Shown: positions 25,018-33,458, numbered from the stretch's first letter. The stretch is DNA of 39,017 bases from Lentisphaerota bacterium (GCA_016873715.1 VGWF01000028.1:1-39017), one strand, 5' to 3'. Made by a program: numbers and translations. Notes: generated from the letters alone by a model not told the origin.

Positions 25018-25064
25018 TTCCAATCCTTGGAAGCTGCGTCGTCAGGCTCTTCCAATCCTCGGAA
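25018..25064. promoter_or_regulatory. Two inverted-repeat sites, TTCCAATCCTYGGAA, 32 bp apart
   Basis: Copy 1 (25018-25032) is TTCCAATCCTTGGAA, with arms TTCCAA/TTGGAA around TCC. Copy 2 (25050-25064) is TTCCAATCCTCGGAA, with one mismatch. Both are preceded by TC. The 32-bp period equals three helical turns. They lie between the stop of the propeller operon and the start of the O-acetylation operon, followed by TGTATAAG (25069-25076), a possible -10. Likely operators; the regulator is unknown. Confidence 0.5.
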
Positions 25065-25083
25065 CACCTGTATAAGGGGGGGC

Positions 25084-25545
25084 ATGAACGATCGTATTGC
25101 ACTGATCGGCCTTTCGCTGCTGCTCGCTGCTTGCGGGGCACGAGATCGGAACGACGGCGCGGATGCGCAGGTCCGCTCGCTCGGCACGGTCGAGGTCACG
25201 GCGCGGCTCGTCGAGGTGCCGGAGGGCGCGGTCTTCCACCGCGACCTGTACGACTACGCGACGATCCTCAAGTACGAGGTCGTGGCCGTCCACCGCGGCG
25301 CGGTCGCGGCGGGCGCGACGATCTTCGTCGGCCACTACGATCCGTGGAAGCCGCGTGCGGAGGCGGCGGACAAGCGGGTCCAGGGGATCGGAGGCACCGT
25401 GCGGCGGTTCCGCGCCGGGGACCTGCACCGCATGGCGCTGGAGACGCCGATGGACGACGTCTTCATGGGCGGCATCGTCGACAAGTACTTCGGGAAGCGC
25501 GAGGGGCCGGCGTACTGGGCCGTGTGGACGAACGAGGCGAACTGA
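25084..25545 (+). CDS. Small predicted lipoprotein of the O-acetylation operon
   Basis: This is a 153-residue protein. ATG 25084 is preceded by AAGGGGGGG. The N-terminus is a lipoprotein signal with the lipobox LLLAAC-G, so Cys17 would be lipidated. The mature domain is a single compact beta-rich unit (VEVTARLVEVPEGAVFHRDL, YATILKYEVVAVHRG, TIFVGHYDPWKPR) resembling periplasmic proteins that sit next to alginate-type acetyltransferases. I know no assigned function. It precedes the MBOAT gene by 6 nt, so it is probably part of the acetyl-transfer complex in the envelope. A longer in-frame extension upstream crosses the previous gene and the repeat sites and is not supported. Confidence 0.7.
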   Translation: MNDRIALIGLSLLLAACGARDRNDGADAQVRSLGTVEVTARLVEVPEGAVFHRDLYDYATILKYEVVAVHRGAVAAGATIFVGHYDPWKPRAEAADKRVQGIGGTVRRFRAGDLHRMALETPMDDVFMGGIVDKYFGKREGPAYWAVWTNEAN

Positions 25546-25551
25546 CGCCGC

Positions 25552-26964
25552 ATGGTCTTCACGTCGCACATCTTCGTCTTCTACTTCCTGCCGCTGACGC
25601 TGGCGGTCTACTACCTGCTTCCGGACCGGACCGGTCCGCGCAACGCGTGGCTGCTCGTCGCGAGCTATGTCTTCTACGGCTGGTGGAACCCGTGGTTCAC
25701 GGCGCTCATGCTGGCCGTCACCGCGATCAACCACGCCGGCGGCACCGTGATCGCGCGCCCCGGCGCCGCGGAGCGCTCCCGGAAGGCTGCCCTGGTCCTC
25801 GCGGTCGCCTCCAGCCTCGGCCTGCTCGTCTTCTTCAAGTACGCCGGCTTCCTCCAGGTGAACCTGAACCACCTGCTCGGGGCGTTCGGCGCGGACGGCG
25901 TGCGCGTGTGGTCGATCGTCCTCCCGGTCGGCATCTCGTTCTACGTCTTCCAGGCGCTGAGCTACACGGTCGACGTCTACCGCCGCGAGGCGCCGCCGGC
26001 GCGGACGTTCGCCGACTTCGCCTGCTACATCGCGCTCTTCCCGCAGATGATCGCGGGGCCGATCGTCCGCTACGGATCCGTCGCCCTCGCGCTTCGCGAG
26101 CGCCACTGCGGGGTCTCGCTCTTCGCGTCGGGGACGGTGCTGTTCATGCTGGGATTCGCGAAGAAGGTCCTGCTTGCGAACCCGATCGGCGGCGCGGCGG
26201 ACGCGGCCTTCGGGGCGGCGGCGCCCGGGGCCGGGGTCGCCTGGGCCGGCGTCGTCGCGTACGCGCTGCAGATCTACTTCGATTTCTCCGGCTACTCCGA
26301 CATGGCCGTCGGTCTCGGGCGCATGTTCGGCTTCGAGTTCATCAAGAACTTCGACGCGCCCTACCGCGCCGACAGCATCGCCGACTTCTGGCGCCGCTGG
26401 CACATCTCGCTGAGCACGTTCCTGCGCGACTACCTCTACATCCCGCTCGGCGGGAACCGCCGCGGTCCGGTCCGCACCTACGCGAACCTCGCGATCGTGA
26501 TGCTCCTCGGCGGGCTCTGGCACGGCGCGAACTGGACCTTCGTCGCCTGGGGCGCGTACCACGGGATCCTGCTGATCGCGGAGCGCGCGGCCGGCCGGGC
26601 GCCGGCGTGGCGGGCCCTGCCGCGGCCGCTTCGCGTCGCCGCGACGTTCGTTCTCGTGCTCGGCTCGTGGGTCTGGTTCCGCGCGGAAACGCTGGCGGAT
26701 GCGGCGGCCTACTTCACCGCCATGGCCGGATGCGGCGTGCCGGCGGATGCGCGGTCGGCGGTGCTTGCCGCCCAGGTGTTCGAGCCCGGCCGGCTCGTGC
26801 CGATGGCGGTGGCCGGACTCCTGCTGATCTCGCGCCGGCAGGCGCACGAGTGGAGCGCCGCCGTGACGTGGCCGAAGGCGCTGGTCGCGTTCGCGGTGTT
26901 TCTGGTCGCGCTCGCCGCGATGGCGGCGCAGGCCTTCAACCCGTTCCTCTACTTCCAATTCTGA
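25552..26964 (+). CDS. AlgI-like MBOAT O-acyltransferase
   Basis: This is a 470-residue polytopic membrane protein with 10 or more hydrophobic segments, the AlgI branch of membrane-bound O-acyltransferases. Typical segments are MVFTSHIFVFYFLPLTLAVY at the N-terminus, VASYVFYGWWNPWF, VLPVGISFYVFQALSYTVDVY, YIALFPQMIAGPIVRY, QIYFDFSGYSDMAVGLGRMF, DFWRRWHISLSTFLRDYLYI, and LLGGLWHGANWTFVAWG, which contains the catalytic-site histidine. AlgI-type proteins move acetyl groups across the inner membrane for O-acetylation of an exported polysaccharide. The gene is followed, with a 1-nt TGATG overlap, by the AlgJ/AlgX-like gene, its usual partner. The acceptor glycan is unknown; it could be an exopolysaccharide or a cell-wall polymer. 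Confidence 0.93.
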   Translation: MVFTSHIFVFYFLPLTLAVYYLLPDRTGPRNAWLLVASYVFYGWWNPWFTALMLAVTAINHAGGTVIARPGAAERSRKAALVLAVASSLGLLVFFKYAGFLQVNLNHLLGAFGADGVRVWSIVLPVGISFYVFQALSYTVDVYRREAPPARTFADFACYIALFPQMIAGPIVRYGSVALALRERHCGVSLFASGTVLFMLGFAKKVLLANPIGGAADAAFGAAAPGAGVAWAGVVAYALQIYFDFSGYSDMAVGLGRMFGFEFIKNFDAPYRADSIADFWRRWHISLSTFLRDYLYIPLGGNRRGPVRTYANLAIVMLLGGLWHGANWTFVAWGAYHGILLIAERAAGRAPAWRALPRPLRVAATFVLVLGSWVWFRAETLADAAAYFTAMAGCGVPADARSAVLAAQVFEPGRLVPMAVAGLLLISRRQAHEWSAAVTWPKALVAFAVFLVALAAMAAQAFNPFLYFQF

Positions 26965-28097
26965 TGAGCACGCACCCCGCCAGCCGTTTCGCGGTCGCCG
27001 CCTTCGCGGCGGTCATCGCAGGCGTGCCGGTCGTCGACGGCACGGTCGATCTCGCGCGCCGGGTGCGGCCGCCGGTGGCGGACCTCTTCACGCAGCCGCC
27101 GACGCAGGCGAACCTCCGCGCGACCGAGCATGCGATGGAGGAGGGCAGCGCGGTCGCGCGGGCCGTGCGGCCGTGGATGCTGGCGGCGCGGTTCCTCGGG
27201 CTGCGCGACGGCGGGGACAAGGTGCTGCGCGGCCGGGGCGGCTGGCTCTTCTACCGGCCGGGCGCGGAGTACCTGACGGCGCGGCCGCCGGCGGGCGGCT
27301 CGATGGTGAACGACGCGCTGGCGGCGGTGCGTGGATTCCGCGACGAACTGGACGCGCGCGGGATCCGGCTGATGGTGGTTCCGGTGCCGAACAAGGAGAG
27401 CGTCTATCCGGACCGGACCTTCCGCGGTGGTCGTCCGCCGGCCGGCGCCCTGGCTCCGGAAACCGCCGCCTTCCTCTCGGGCTGCCGGCGGGCCGGGATC
27501 CCCGTGGTCGACCTCTTCGCGGAGTTCCGCATCGCCCGGGCGGCGGGTGCGCCGGACCTGTACCTTGCGACCGACAGCCACTGGACGCCGGCGGGCCTCC
27601 GGATCGCCGTCGGGGAGGTGGCAAGGCACCTGCGCGCCCCGGCCGGGCCGTCCGCCTATGCCGTGCTGCCCGCGCCGGTCCGGCGTACGGGCGATCTCGT
27701 GCGCATGCTGCAGTCGCCGGCGATCGAGGCGGCGGTCGGAGCGGAGGTGGTCGCCTGCGAGCGGGTCGTGCGCGCGGAGTCCGGCGCGCCGTACGCCGAC
27801 GATCCGGCCTCGGACGTGCTGGTGATCGGCGACAGCTTCCTGCGGATCTACGAGACCGACGAGCCGGGCGGCGCCGGCTTCATCGCGCACCTGGCCCGCG
27901 CGCTGGGGCGGCCGGTGGCGTCGCTGGTCAACGACGGCGGCGGCGCGACGCTGGTGCGGCAGGACCTGGTCCGGCGCCCGCGCCTGCTGGAGGGGAAGAG
28001 GGTGGTCGTGTGGGCGTTCGTCGAGCGCGACCTGCGGCTGGCCGCCGAGGGATGGCCGGTCCTCGCCCTGCCCGACTTGCCGCGGCGGATCGAGTAG
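26964..28097 (+). CDS. AlgJ/AlgX-like SGNH O-acetyltransferase
   Basis: This is a 377-residue exported or membrane-anchored protein with one N-terminal hydrophobic segment (about 9-25). It has the SGNH-fold features of AlgJ/AlgX/DHHW proteins: GRGGWLFYRPGAEYL, RGIRLMVVPVPNKESVYPD, TDSHWTPAG with Asp204 and His206, and VIGDSFLRIY with the nucleophile Ser291. Such proteins transfer acetyl from the MBOAT partner to the polysaccharide in the periplasm. The start is in TGATG with the MBOAT gene, so translation is coupled. The function is well supported by the pair; the substrate is not identifiable. Confidence 0.88.
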   Translation: MSTHPASRFAVAAFAAVIAGVPVVDGTVDLARRVRPPVADLFTQPPTQANLRATEHAMEEGSAVARAVRPWMLAARFLGLRDGGDKVLRGRGGWLFYRPGAEYLTARPPAGGSMVNDALAAVRGFRDELDARGIRLMVVPVPNKESVYPDRTFRGGRPPAGALAPETAAFLSGCRRAGIPVVDLFAEFRIARAAGAPDLYLATDSHWTPAGLRIAVGEVARHLRAPAGPSAYAVLPAPVRRTGDLVRMLQSPAIEAAVGAEVVACERVVRAESGAPYADDPASDVLVIGDSFLRIYETDEPGGAGFIAHLARALGRPVASLVNDGGGATLVRQDLVRRPRLLEGKRVVVWAFVERDLRLAAEGWPVLALPDLPRRIE

Positions 28098-28108
28098 GAT
28101 CCCGCCCC

Positions 28109-28837
28109 ATGCACGAGATCCTTCAGCGCGGGCTGTCGGCGGCCCGCAGGAACTTCTGGCCGGGCCTGGCGCTGCAGGGCATCGCCCTCGCGCTGGTCCT
28201 GTTCTACTACCTTCACGCGCCGACGAGGGAGGTTCTGTCGCGGATCCCGGGGCTCAAGGAACGGATGGGCCTCCTGTTTCCCCTGCTGGCCACCGCCGTC
28301 ACGGGCGGACTGGTCCCCTTCCTGCTCCTCGCCGCGCGGCGGGAGATCCCCGCGGGCCGGCACGCGAGCCACCTCGTCTTCATGCTGGGCTTCTGGGCCG
28401 TGAACGGGCTCATCATCGACGTCCTCTACCGCGCGCAGGCGGCGGTGTTCGGCGACCAGGCGGACGTGTGGACCGTGGTCAAGAAGACGCTGGCCGACCA
28501 ATTCCTCTTCTGCCCGCTCTGGTCGGCGCCGTTCGCGGCGGTCGCGATGCGATGGAAGGACGGCGGTTTCTCCTTCCGCGCCCTGCGCGCCGGCCTCACG
28601 CGCCGGGTCTTCCTTCTGGACACCCTGGCGGTCCTGCTGGGCATCTGGGCCGTGTGGATCCCCGCGGTGGCGATCGTCTACAGCCTCCCGCTGGCGCTCC
28701 AGTTCCCGGTCTTCAGCGTCGTGCTGTGCCTCTGGTCGCTCCTGCTGGCGGCGCTGGGCGGCCGGGCCGCGGCGCCGTTGGAGGAACTTCACGGAACGGC
28801 GGCGGACGGGGAAAGCGATCCCGGGCCGCCCCGGTGA
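28109..28837 (+). CDS. Multi-span inner-membrane protein of unknown family
   Basis: This is a 242-residue protein with about five to six hydrophobic segments (near 20-36, 53-76, 88-112, 128-150, 168-190 and 192-215) and a short, charged C-terminal tail (ELHGTAADGESDPGPPR). I cannot name a family with confidence. The layout (FYYLHAPTREVLSRIPGLKERMG, then LVFMLGFWAVNGLIIDVLYRAQA and FLFCPLWSAPFAAVAMRWKDG) is loosely like Mpv17/PXMP2-type or other small-membrane families, which is weak. It follows the AlgJ-like gene by 11 nt and ends the + strand run, facing the arginine decarboxylase gene. In the 60-nt convergent gap only a short GC hairpin at 28866-28884 (CTCTCC/GGAGAG) is seen. Confidence 0.65.
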   Translation: MHEILQRGLSAARRNFWPGLALQGIALALVLFYYLHAPTREVLSRIPGLKERMGLLFPLLATAVTGGLVPFLLLAARREIPAGRHASHLVFMLGFWAVNGLIIDVLYRAQAAVFGDQADVWTVVKKTLADQFLFCPLWSAPFAAVAMRWKDGGFSFRALRAGLTRRVFLLDTLAVLLGIWAVWIPAVAIVYSLPLALQFPVFSVVLCLWSLLLAALGGRAAAPLEELHGTAADGESDPGPPR

Positions 28838-28897
28838 TGCCTCGCGATCGCCACGGACGCGATCCCTCTCCGGCGGGGGGAGAGCGCCCTGCGATGA

Positions 28898-30814
28898 CTA
28901 CTGCTCGAAATACGTGTACCCGCGGAGGCCCGTCTCGTAGGCGTCCATGATCTCGCGGCGTTCCTGCGGGGTCAGCAGTCCGAGGCGGACGGCCTTCTCG
29001 GCCTGGGCGCGGACGCGCTCGATCATCTCGGCGGGTGTGTACTCGACGTAGCTGAGGACGTCGGCGACGGTGTCGCCGTCGAACTCGCGAACGTATTCGA
29101 TCTCGCCCTTCTCGCTGATGCGGATGTTCACGACGTTCGTGTCGCCGAAGAGGTTGTGCAGGTCGCCGAGCGTCTCCTGGTAGGCGCCGGCCAGGAAGAC
29201 GCCGAGGATGTACTCCCCGCCGTTGAGCTCGTGCAGCCGGAGGGTCGGGCTGACGTCCTGCAGGTCGACGAACCGGGTGATCTTGCCGTCGCAGTCGCAG
29301 GTGATGTCCGAGATGGTTCCCAGGCGGGTCGGGCACTCGGAAAGCCGGTGGACGGGCATCACCGGGAAGATCTGGTCGATGGCCCAGATATCCGGCAGCG
29401 ACTGGAACACGCTGAGATTGGCGTGGTAGACGTCCGCCAGCGCCGACTGGATGCCCTGCAACTCCTCCGGGACGTACTTGTGGTCGCCCATGCTCTCGCT
29501 TGCGCGGACGACGATGGACCAGAAGATCCGCTCGGCCAGCGCGCGCGTGCGCAGGTCCGCGAGGCCGTGTTCGAACATCGAGCGCACCTCGTCGCGGTAG
29601 AAGACCGCGTCGTGGTAGTTCTCCTGCAGGTTCTTCACGCTCATGGTGCGGCTGACCTCGAGGAGGTTCCGCAGCGCCTCGGGGGCGTTCTCCGGAAGCG
29701 CCTCGGGCGGGGCGGCGTCCTCGAACCGGGTCACGGCCAGCACGTTGAACAGCAGCACGGAGTGGTGGGCGACGACCGCGCGTCCGGACTCGCTGACGAT
29801 CGTCGGGTGGGCCACGCCCGCCTCGTCCATCGTCTTCATCACGACCTCGACGACGTCGGCGGCGTACTCCTGCGGCGTGTAGTTGCTGCTGCTCGCGAAG
29901 TTGGTGTGCGAGCCGTCGTAATCGACGGCGAGGCCGCCGCCGACGTTGAGGTAGCCCATCGCCGCGCCTTCCTTCGCGAGCCCCGCGTAGATCCGCGCGG
30001 CCTCGCGGCAGGCGCCCTGGATGTTCCGGATGTTCGGGATCTGCGAGCCCACGTGGAAGTGGAGCATCCGGAGGCAGTCGAGCATGTCGAGCGAGCGGAG
30101 CCGGTCGACGACATCGATGATCTGCGCTGCGGTCAGGCCGAACATGCCGCGGTCGCCGCCCGAGTCGGCCCAGTGGCCTCCTCCGCGGGCGGAGAGCTTC
30201 GACCGCACGCCGAGGAGCGGACGCACCTTGAGCCGCTCGGCGCGCTCGAGGATCATCGGCAGTTCCTCGGGCATGTCGAGGACGATGACCGTCTGCAGGC
30301 CCATCTTGCGCGCGTGAAGCGCGAGGTCGGCGAACTCCTCGTCCTTGTAGCCGTTGCAGACGATGAGCGCCTCGGGATCGTCCATGTAGGCCAGCGCGGC
30401 GATCAGTTCGCCCTTGCTGCCGGCCTCGAGGCCGAAGTGGTGGGCGCGGCCGTAGTGGGCGATCTTCTCGACGACCTGCTGCTGCTGGTTGACCTTGACC
30501 GGGTAGACGCCGCGGTATTCGCCGCGGTAGCCGGCGTCACGGATCGCCCGCGTGAAGCACCCGTTGATCAGGGCGAGACGCGAGCGGAGGATGTCCTCGA
30601 AGCGCACGAGGACGGGCAGCGTGAGGCCGCGGTCCTTGAGGCCCGAGATGATGTCCATCAGGCTGACCGAAACACCCTCGGGGAGGAGGTCGGAGCGGAC
30701 GACGACCTCGCCCTTGGGCGAGATGTCGAAGTAGTTCCGGCCCCAGTTGCGGATTCCGTAGAGCTCGGCCGAGTTCTCGGTCGTCCACCGCGTCAGCATC
30801 TCGGGTTTGATCAT
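28898..30814 (-). CDS. speA: Biosynthetic arginine decarboxylase
   Basis: This is a 638-residue PLP enzyme of the SpeA family, making agmatine and CO2 from arginine for polyamine synthesis. The length matches the family. Visible landmarks are the N-terminal NYFDISPKGEV, the PLP lysine Lys107 in YPVKVNQQQ, GLEAGSKGELIAAL, the segment HFHVGSQI, the glycine-rich phosphate loop LNVGGGLAVDYDG, and SECPTRLGTISDITCDCDGK with the active-site cysteine (most relatives read CDSDG). ATG 30814 (IKPEMLTRWT) is chosen because upstream in-frame residues are low-sense and reach into the gap. The AcuC-like gene could in principle act on polyamines, but it is 12 kb away. A weak TTGCAT-16-TAGGAT pair on this strand (30864-30891) could be its promoter. 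Confidence 0.93.
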   Translation of the reverse strand: MIKPEMLTRWTTENSAELYGIRNWGRNYFDISPKGEVVVRSDLLPEGVSVSLMDIISGLKDRGLTLPVLVRFEDILRSRLALINGCFTRAIRDAGYRGEYRGVYPVKVNQQQQVVEKIAHYGRAHHFGLEAGSKGELIAALAYMDDPEALIVCNGYKDEEFADLALHARKMGLQTVIVLDMPEELPMILERAERLKVRPLLGVRSKLSARGGGHWADSGGDRGMFGLTAAQIIDVVDRLRSLDMLDCLRMLHFHVGSQIPNIRNIQGACREAARIYAGLAKEGAAMGYLNVGGGLAVDYDGSHTNFASSSNYTPQEYAADVVEVVMKTMDEAGVAHPTIVSESGRAVVAHHSVLLFNVLAVTRFEDAAPPEALPENAPEALRNLLEVSRTMSVKNLQENYHDAVFYRDEVRSMFEHGLADLRTRALAERIFWSIVVRASESMGDHKYVPEELQGIQSALADVYHANLSVFQSLPDIWAIDQIFPVMPVHRLSECPTRLGTISDITCDCDGKITRFVDLQDVSPTLRLHELNGGEYILGVFLAGAYQETLGDLHNLFGDTNVVNIRISEKGEIEYVREFDGDTVADVLSYVEYTPAEMIERVRAQAEKAVRLGLLTPQERREIMDAYETGLRGYTYFEQ

Positions 30815-30863
30815 CGTCTCTTGGACCTGCCGCGGCGGGGGCTGTGAATCCGTCGCGGCGCGC

Positions 30864-30891
30864 ATCCTACGGAATCGCCCCCGCAATGCAA
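30864..30891 (-). promoter_or_regulatory. Weak promoter candidate for speA
   Basis: On the - strand TTGCAT (30886-30891) and TAGGAT (30864-30869) are 16 nt apart, with transcription expected near 30857 and a 43-nt leader. Match to consensus is modest. The gap to the upstream glycosyltransferase is only 108 nt, so read-through is also possible. Confidence 0.25.
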
Positions 30892-30922
30892 TCACGCAGT
30901 GGGCGCGAGGGGGAGCCCGCCG

Positions 30923-32068
30923 TCACCCGGCGGCGGCGCGGTAGGCGTCGAGCGTGAGGCGGGCGGTGCGCTCCCACGAGAACTGCGCGGCGCGGTGGAG
31001 GCCGCGCTCGCGGAGGGCGGCGGCGTGGGCGGGGTCGGTCAGCACGCGCACGACCGCCGCGGCGATCTCGCCCTCGTCGTCCGGCGGCACGAGCGCCGCC
31101 GCGTCGCCGGCGACCTCGGGCAGCGAGCTGCCGTTGCCGCACACGACCGGCGTTCCGCAGGCCATCGCCTCGATCACCGGGAGGCCGAAGCCCTCGTAGC
31201 GCGACGGCAGGGCGAAGACGGCGGCCTCGCGATAGGCCCGCACCAGGCCGGGGCCGTCGACGTAGCCGCGCCATTCGACCGCATCGCCGAGCCGCACCTC
31301 GCGCGCCGCCGCCTCGGCCTCCGGGTAGCGGGCGTCGGGCGGGCCGACGACCACCAGCCGCGCCGCGGGCACCTCGCGCAGCACGCGCGCGAAGGCGCGG
31401 ACGAGCGCGGGGAGGTTCTTGTACGGGTCGCGCCGGCCGACGAACAGCACGACCGGGCCCGCGGGACGGACGTCCGGGTCCGGCCGGAACACCGGGTTCG
31501 CCGCCTCGGGCGTCACGACGACGTCGCCGCGGCGGTCCGCAGGGATGCGCAGTTCGCGAACGACATCCTCCGCCGTGCTGCGGCTCGGCACGAGGATCCG
31601 CGTCGCGCGCCGCGCCGCCTCGCGGATCACGAGCCGGAAGACCGGCAGGAAGCGCGTCTTCATCGCCCGCGGCGTGTACTGCGGGAACAGAAGCGGGATC
31701 AGGTCGTGGATCGTCACCACCGCCCGCACCGGCCCGCGGCCCCCGGGCGCGAAGGCGAGGTAGGGCATCATGTAGTTCGGCGAGTGGTAGACCCGGGTCT
31801 CCAGCCGGCGAAGAAGTCCCGGCAGCCGCGCCTGCGACACGGGCGAGAAGAGGCCCCAGGGCACCAGCCGCGCGCCCACGTTCGACGCCGCGCCGGCGCC
31901 CGTCCCCTCCCTCTCGCGCTCCATCACCTCCGGCCGGTCGAACAGCACCGTGTACCGGACCGAGCCGTCCAGCCCGGGCAGGTGGCGGAGCAGCTCGCGC
32001 GTGTAGAGCCCGATGCCGGAGATCTGAGGGAAGATCCAGCGGGCGTCGATGACGGTGTGAAGGCTCAC
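30923..32068 (-). CDS. GT4-type glycosyltransferase (first of two)
   Basis: This is a 381-residue GT-B glycosyltransferase. It begins near SLHTVIDARWIFPQISGIG, the typical first strand with the GIGLYTREL donor-side loop of mannosyltransferase-like GT4 enzymes. The C-terminal domain has VLFVGRRDPYKNLPALVRAF and the E-x7-E motif FALPSRYEGFGLPVIEAMACGTPVV. I place the start at GTG 32068. No Shine-Dalgarno is visible there, and an alternative GTG lies at 32083. Longer frames reach into the heptamer-repeat DNA and give nonsense residues. It probably uses a nucleotide-sugar donor to build an envelope or exported polysaccharide. It is preceded, across a 216-nt gap of repeats, by a related glycosyltransferase on the same strand. 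Confidence 0.85.
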   Translation of the reverse strand: MSLHTVIDARWIFPQISGIGLYTRELLRHLPGLDGSVRYTVLFDRPEVMEREREGTGAGAASNVGARLVPWGLFSPVSQARLPGLLRRLETRVYHSPNYMMPYLAFAPGGRGPVRAVVTIHDLIPLLFPQYTPRAMKTRFLPVFRLVIREAARRATRILVPSRSTAEDVVRELRIPADRRGDVVVTPEAANPVFRPDPDVRPAGPVVLFVGRRDPYKNLPALVRAFARVLREVPAARLVVVGPPDARYPEAEAAAREVRLGDAVEWRGYVDGPGLVRAYREAAVFALPSRYEGFGLPVIEAMACGTPVVCGNGSSLPEVAGDAAALVPPDDEGEIAAAVVRVLTDPAHAAALRERGLHRAAQFSWERTARLTLDAYRAAAG

Positions 32069-32102
32069 GCGGGGGGGGCTCACAGGTTCGGAGGTTTCGG
32101 GC

Positions 32103-32273
32103 TCAACATCCAACATCCAACAACCAACAGCCAACAACCAACTGCCAATGGGGAGAGGGATGAGGGAGGAAACCTGAAACCTGAAAGAGCGCGCCCGCCT
32201 CCGGTCTTCATTCGGTTGTCCCCCTTCGGTTGTCAGCCTCCGGGCCGGCACCCGGCACCCGACACTTGCCACC
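32103..32273. repeat. Cluster of four period-7 heptamer arrays
   Basis: Four short arrays with a 7-nt period but different sequences lie in the 216-nt gap between two glycosyltransferase genes. Seven units of the type CCAACAN (32103-32151) come first, then GAAACCT twice plus a decayed copy (32169-32189). TTCGGTTGTC follows twice at a 14-nt distance (32211-32234), and CGGCACC occurs twice plus two decayed copies (32246-32273). They are probably transcribed with the operon. They encode nothing convincing, although all frames stay open and spell Trp/Cys/Leu-rich peptides. Confidence 0.75.
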
Positions 32274-32284
32274 TCCGCGCCCCC

Positions 32285-33406
32285 TCACGCCGCGCCTCCG
32301 ACGTTCCTGTAGATGGCCCACGTCTTCCGCGCGGTCTCGTCCCACGTGAATCGCGCCGCGTTCGCGGCGCCGCGGACGGTGAGTGCGTCGCGGCGGGCGG
32401 AGTCGCCGAGCACGGCCGCCACGCGCGCGGCCCACTCGTCGGCCTCGAAGCCGCCCACGATCTCGGCGCCGTCGCCGCAGACCTCGGGCAGCGAGCCGCC
32501 CGTCGAGACGATCGCGGGGGCGCCGCAGGCCATCGCCTCGAGCGGCGTGAAGCCGAAGCCCTCGTAGAGCGACGGGGACACGAACGCCGCCGCGCCTGCG
32601 TAGAGAGCGGGCAGGTCGCCGTCGGCCGGGTAGTCGAGGTGCCGGATCCGCGCCGCCCGGGGCGAGCGGGCGATGCGCTCCAGGATCGGCCCGTAGTTCC
32701 AGCCCTTCATGCCGGCGAGGACGAGGTCGCCGTCGAACCCGCGCAGCCGCTCGAAGACGTCGACAAGGAACGGGAGGTTCTTGCGCGGCTCGAGCGTGCC
32801 GACGGAAAGCAGGTAGGGGCGGTCGAGGCCGTGGCGGGCGAGGACGGCGCGGACGGCGTCCTCCGGCGGACGGCCGAAGCCGTCGGGCAGGCCGAGCGGC
32901 ACGCCGTGCACGCGGGCGGCGGCGGCGGGCCAGCGCTCGCGGATCTCGTCCGCGATCGTCCCGGAGTCGGCCAGGATCGCGTCGGCGCGCGCGACGGTGT
33001 CGTCGATGCGCGCGGTGAGGTAGCGCAGGTTCGCGGCCTCGGCGGCGTGCGGGAAGCGGAGGAACGAAAGGTCGTGGATCGTCACGACGCTGCGTCCGCG
33101 AGCGAGCGGCGGGCGGATGAAGTTCGGGAAGTGGAAGACGTCCGCCGCGCCCGAGAAGGCGTCGAAGGGCGGGAACGCCATGCGTTTCCACGCCTGCTGG
33201 ACGATCCGCCCCGGGATCCAGCGCACGGCCTTCACCGCGGCCCCGGCGGCCTCGAACGGCACGCCGCGGCGCTGGAAATCGAAGCAGAACAGGCGCAGTT
33301 CGTCGGCCCCGCGGTGCGCGCCGAGGTGCTCGACGAGCGACTTCACGTAGCGGCCCACGCCCGCCCGCTGCGCCACCGCCGCCTGGATGTCGATGCAGAC
33401 CCGCAC
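32285..33406 (-). CDS. GT4-type glycosyltransferase (second of two)
   Basis: This is a 373-residue GT-B glycosyltransferase. GTG 33406 is chosen because GGGAG precedes it with a 5-nt spacer and residues RVCIDIQAAVAQRAGVGRYV match the family N-terminus. Upstream residues in the same frame come from the repeat region. Conserved parts are ADVFHFPNFIRPP, VVTIHDLSFLRFP, ADAILADSGTIADEI, PYLLSVGTLEPRKNLPFLVD, and the E-x7-E motif FVSPSLYEGFGFTPLEAMACG. Overall layout and motifs resemble the neighbour at 30923-32068, so the two may be old paralogues adding successive sugars to one glycan. The donor sugar cannot be deduced. The 211-nt gap upstream holds the second heptamer array. Confidence 0.87.
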   Translation of the reverse strand: MRVCIDIQAAVAQRAGVGRYVKSLVEHLGAHRGADELRLFCFDFQRRGVPFEAAGAAVKAVRWIPGRIVQQAWKRMAFPPFDAFSGAADVFHFPNFIRPPLARGRSVVTIHDLSFLRFPHAAEAANLRYLTARIDDTVARADAILADSGTIADEIRERWPAAAARVHGVPLGLPDGFGRPPEDAVRAVLARHGLDRPYLLSVGTLEPRKNLPFLVDVFERLRGFDGDLVLAGMKGWNYGPILERIARSPRAARIRHLDYPADGDLPALYAGAAAFVSPSLYEGFGFTPLEAMACGAPAIVSTGGSLPEVCGDGAEIVGGFEADEWAARVAAVLGDSARRDALTVRGAANAARFTWDETARKTWAIYRNVGGAA

Positions 33407-33458
33407 GCACGCTCCCTTCGGCGCGGATGCTAGCGGGGAAGACCGGGGACCGCAATGG

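Noticed and set aside
28866-28884. Hairpin between the membrane protein gene and speA as a bidirectional terminator
   Set aside because: Only six base pairs and no T-run; kept as a note in the gene entry.
30923-32272. N-terminal extension of the first glycosyltransferase into the repeat gap
   Set aside because: The extra residues derive from heptamer repeats (LLAVGCWMLDV type); family similarity begins at GTG 32068.
32103-32273. CRISPR array
   Set aside because: Units are 7 nt with no unique spacers and no cas genes nearby.
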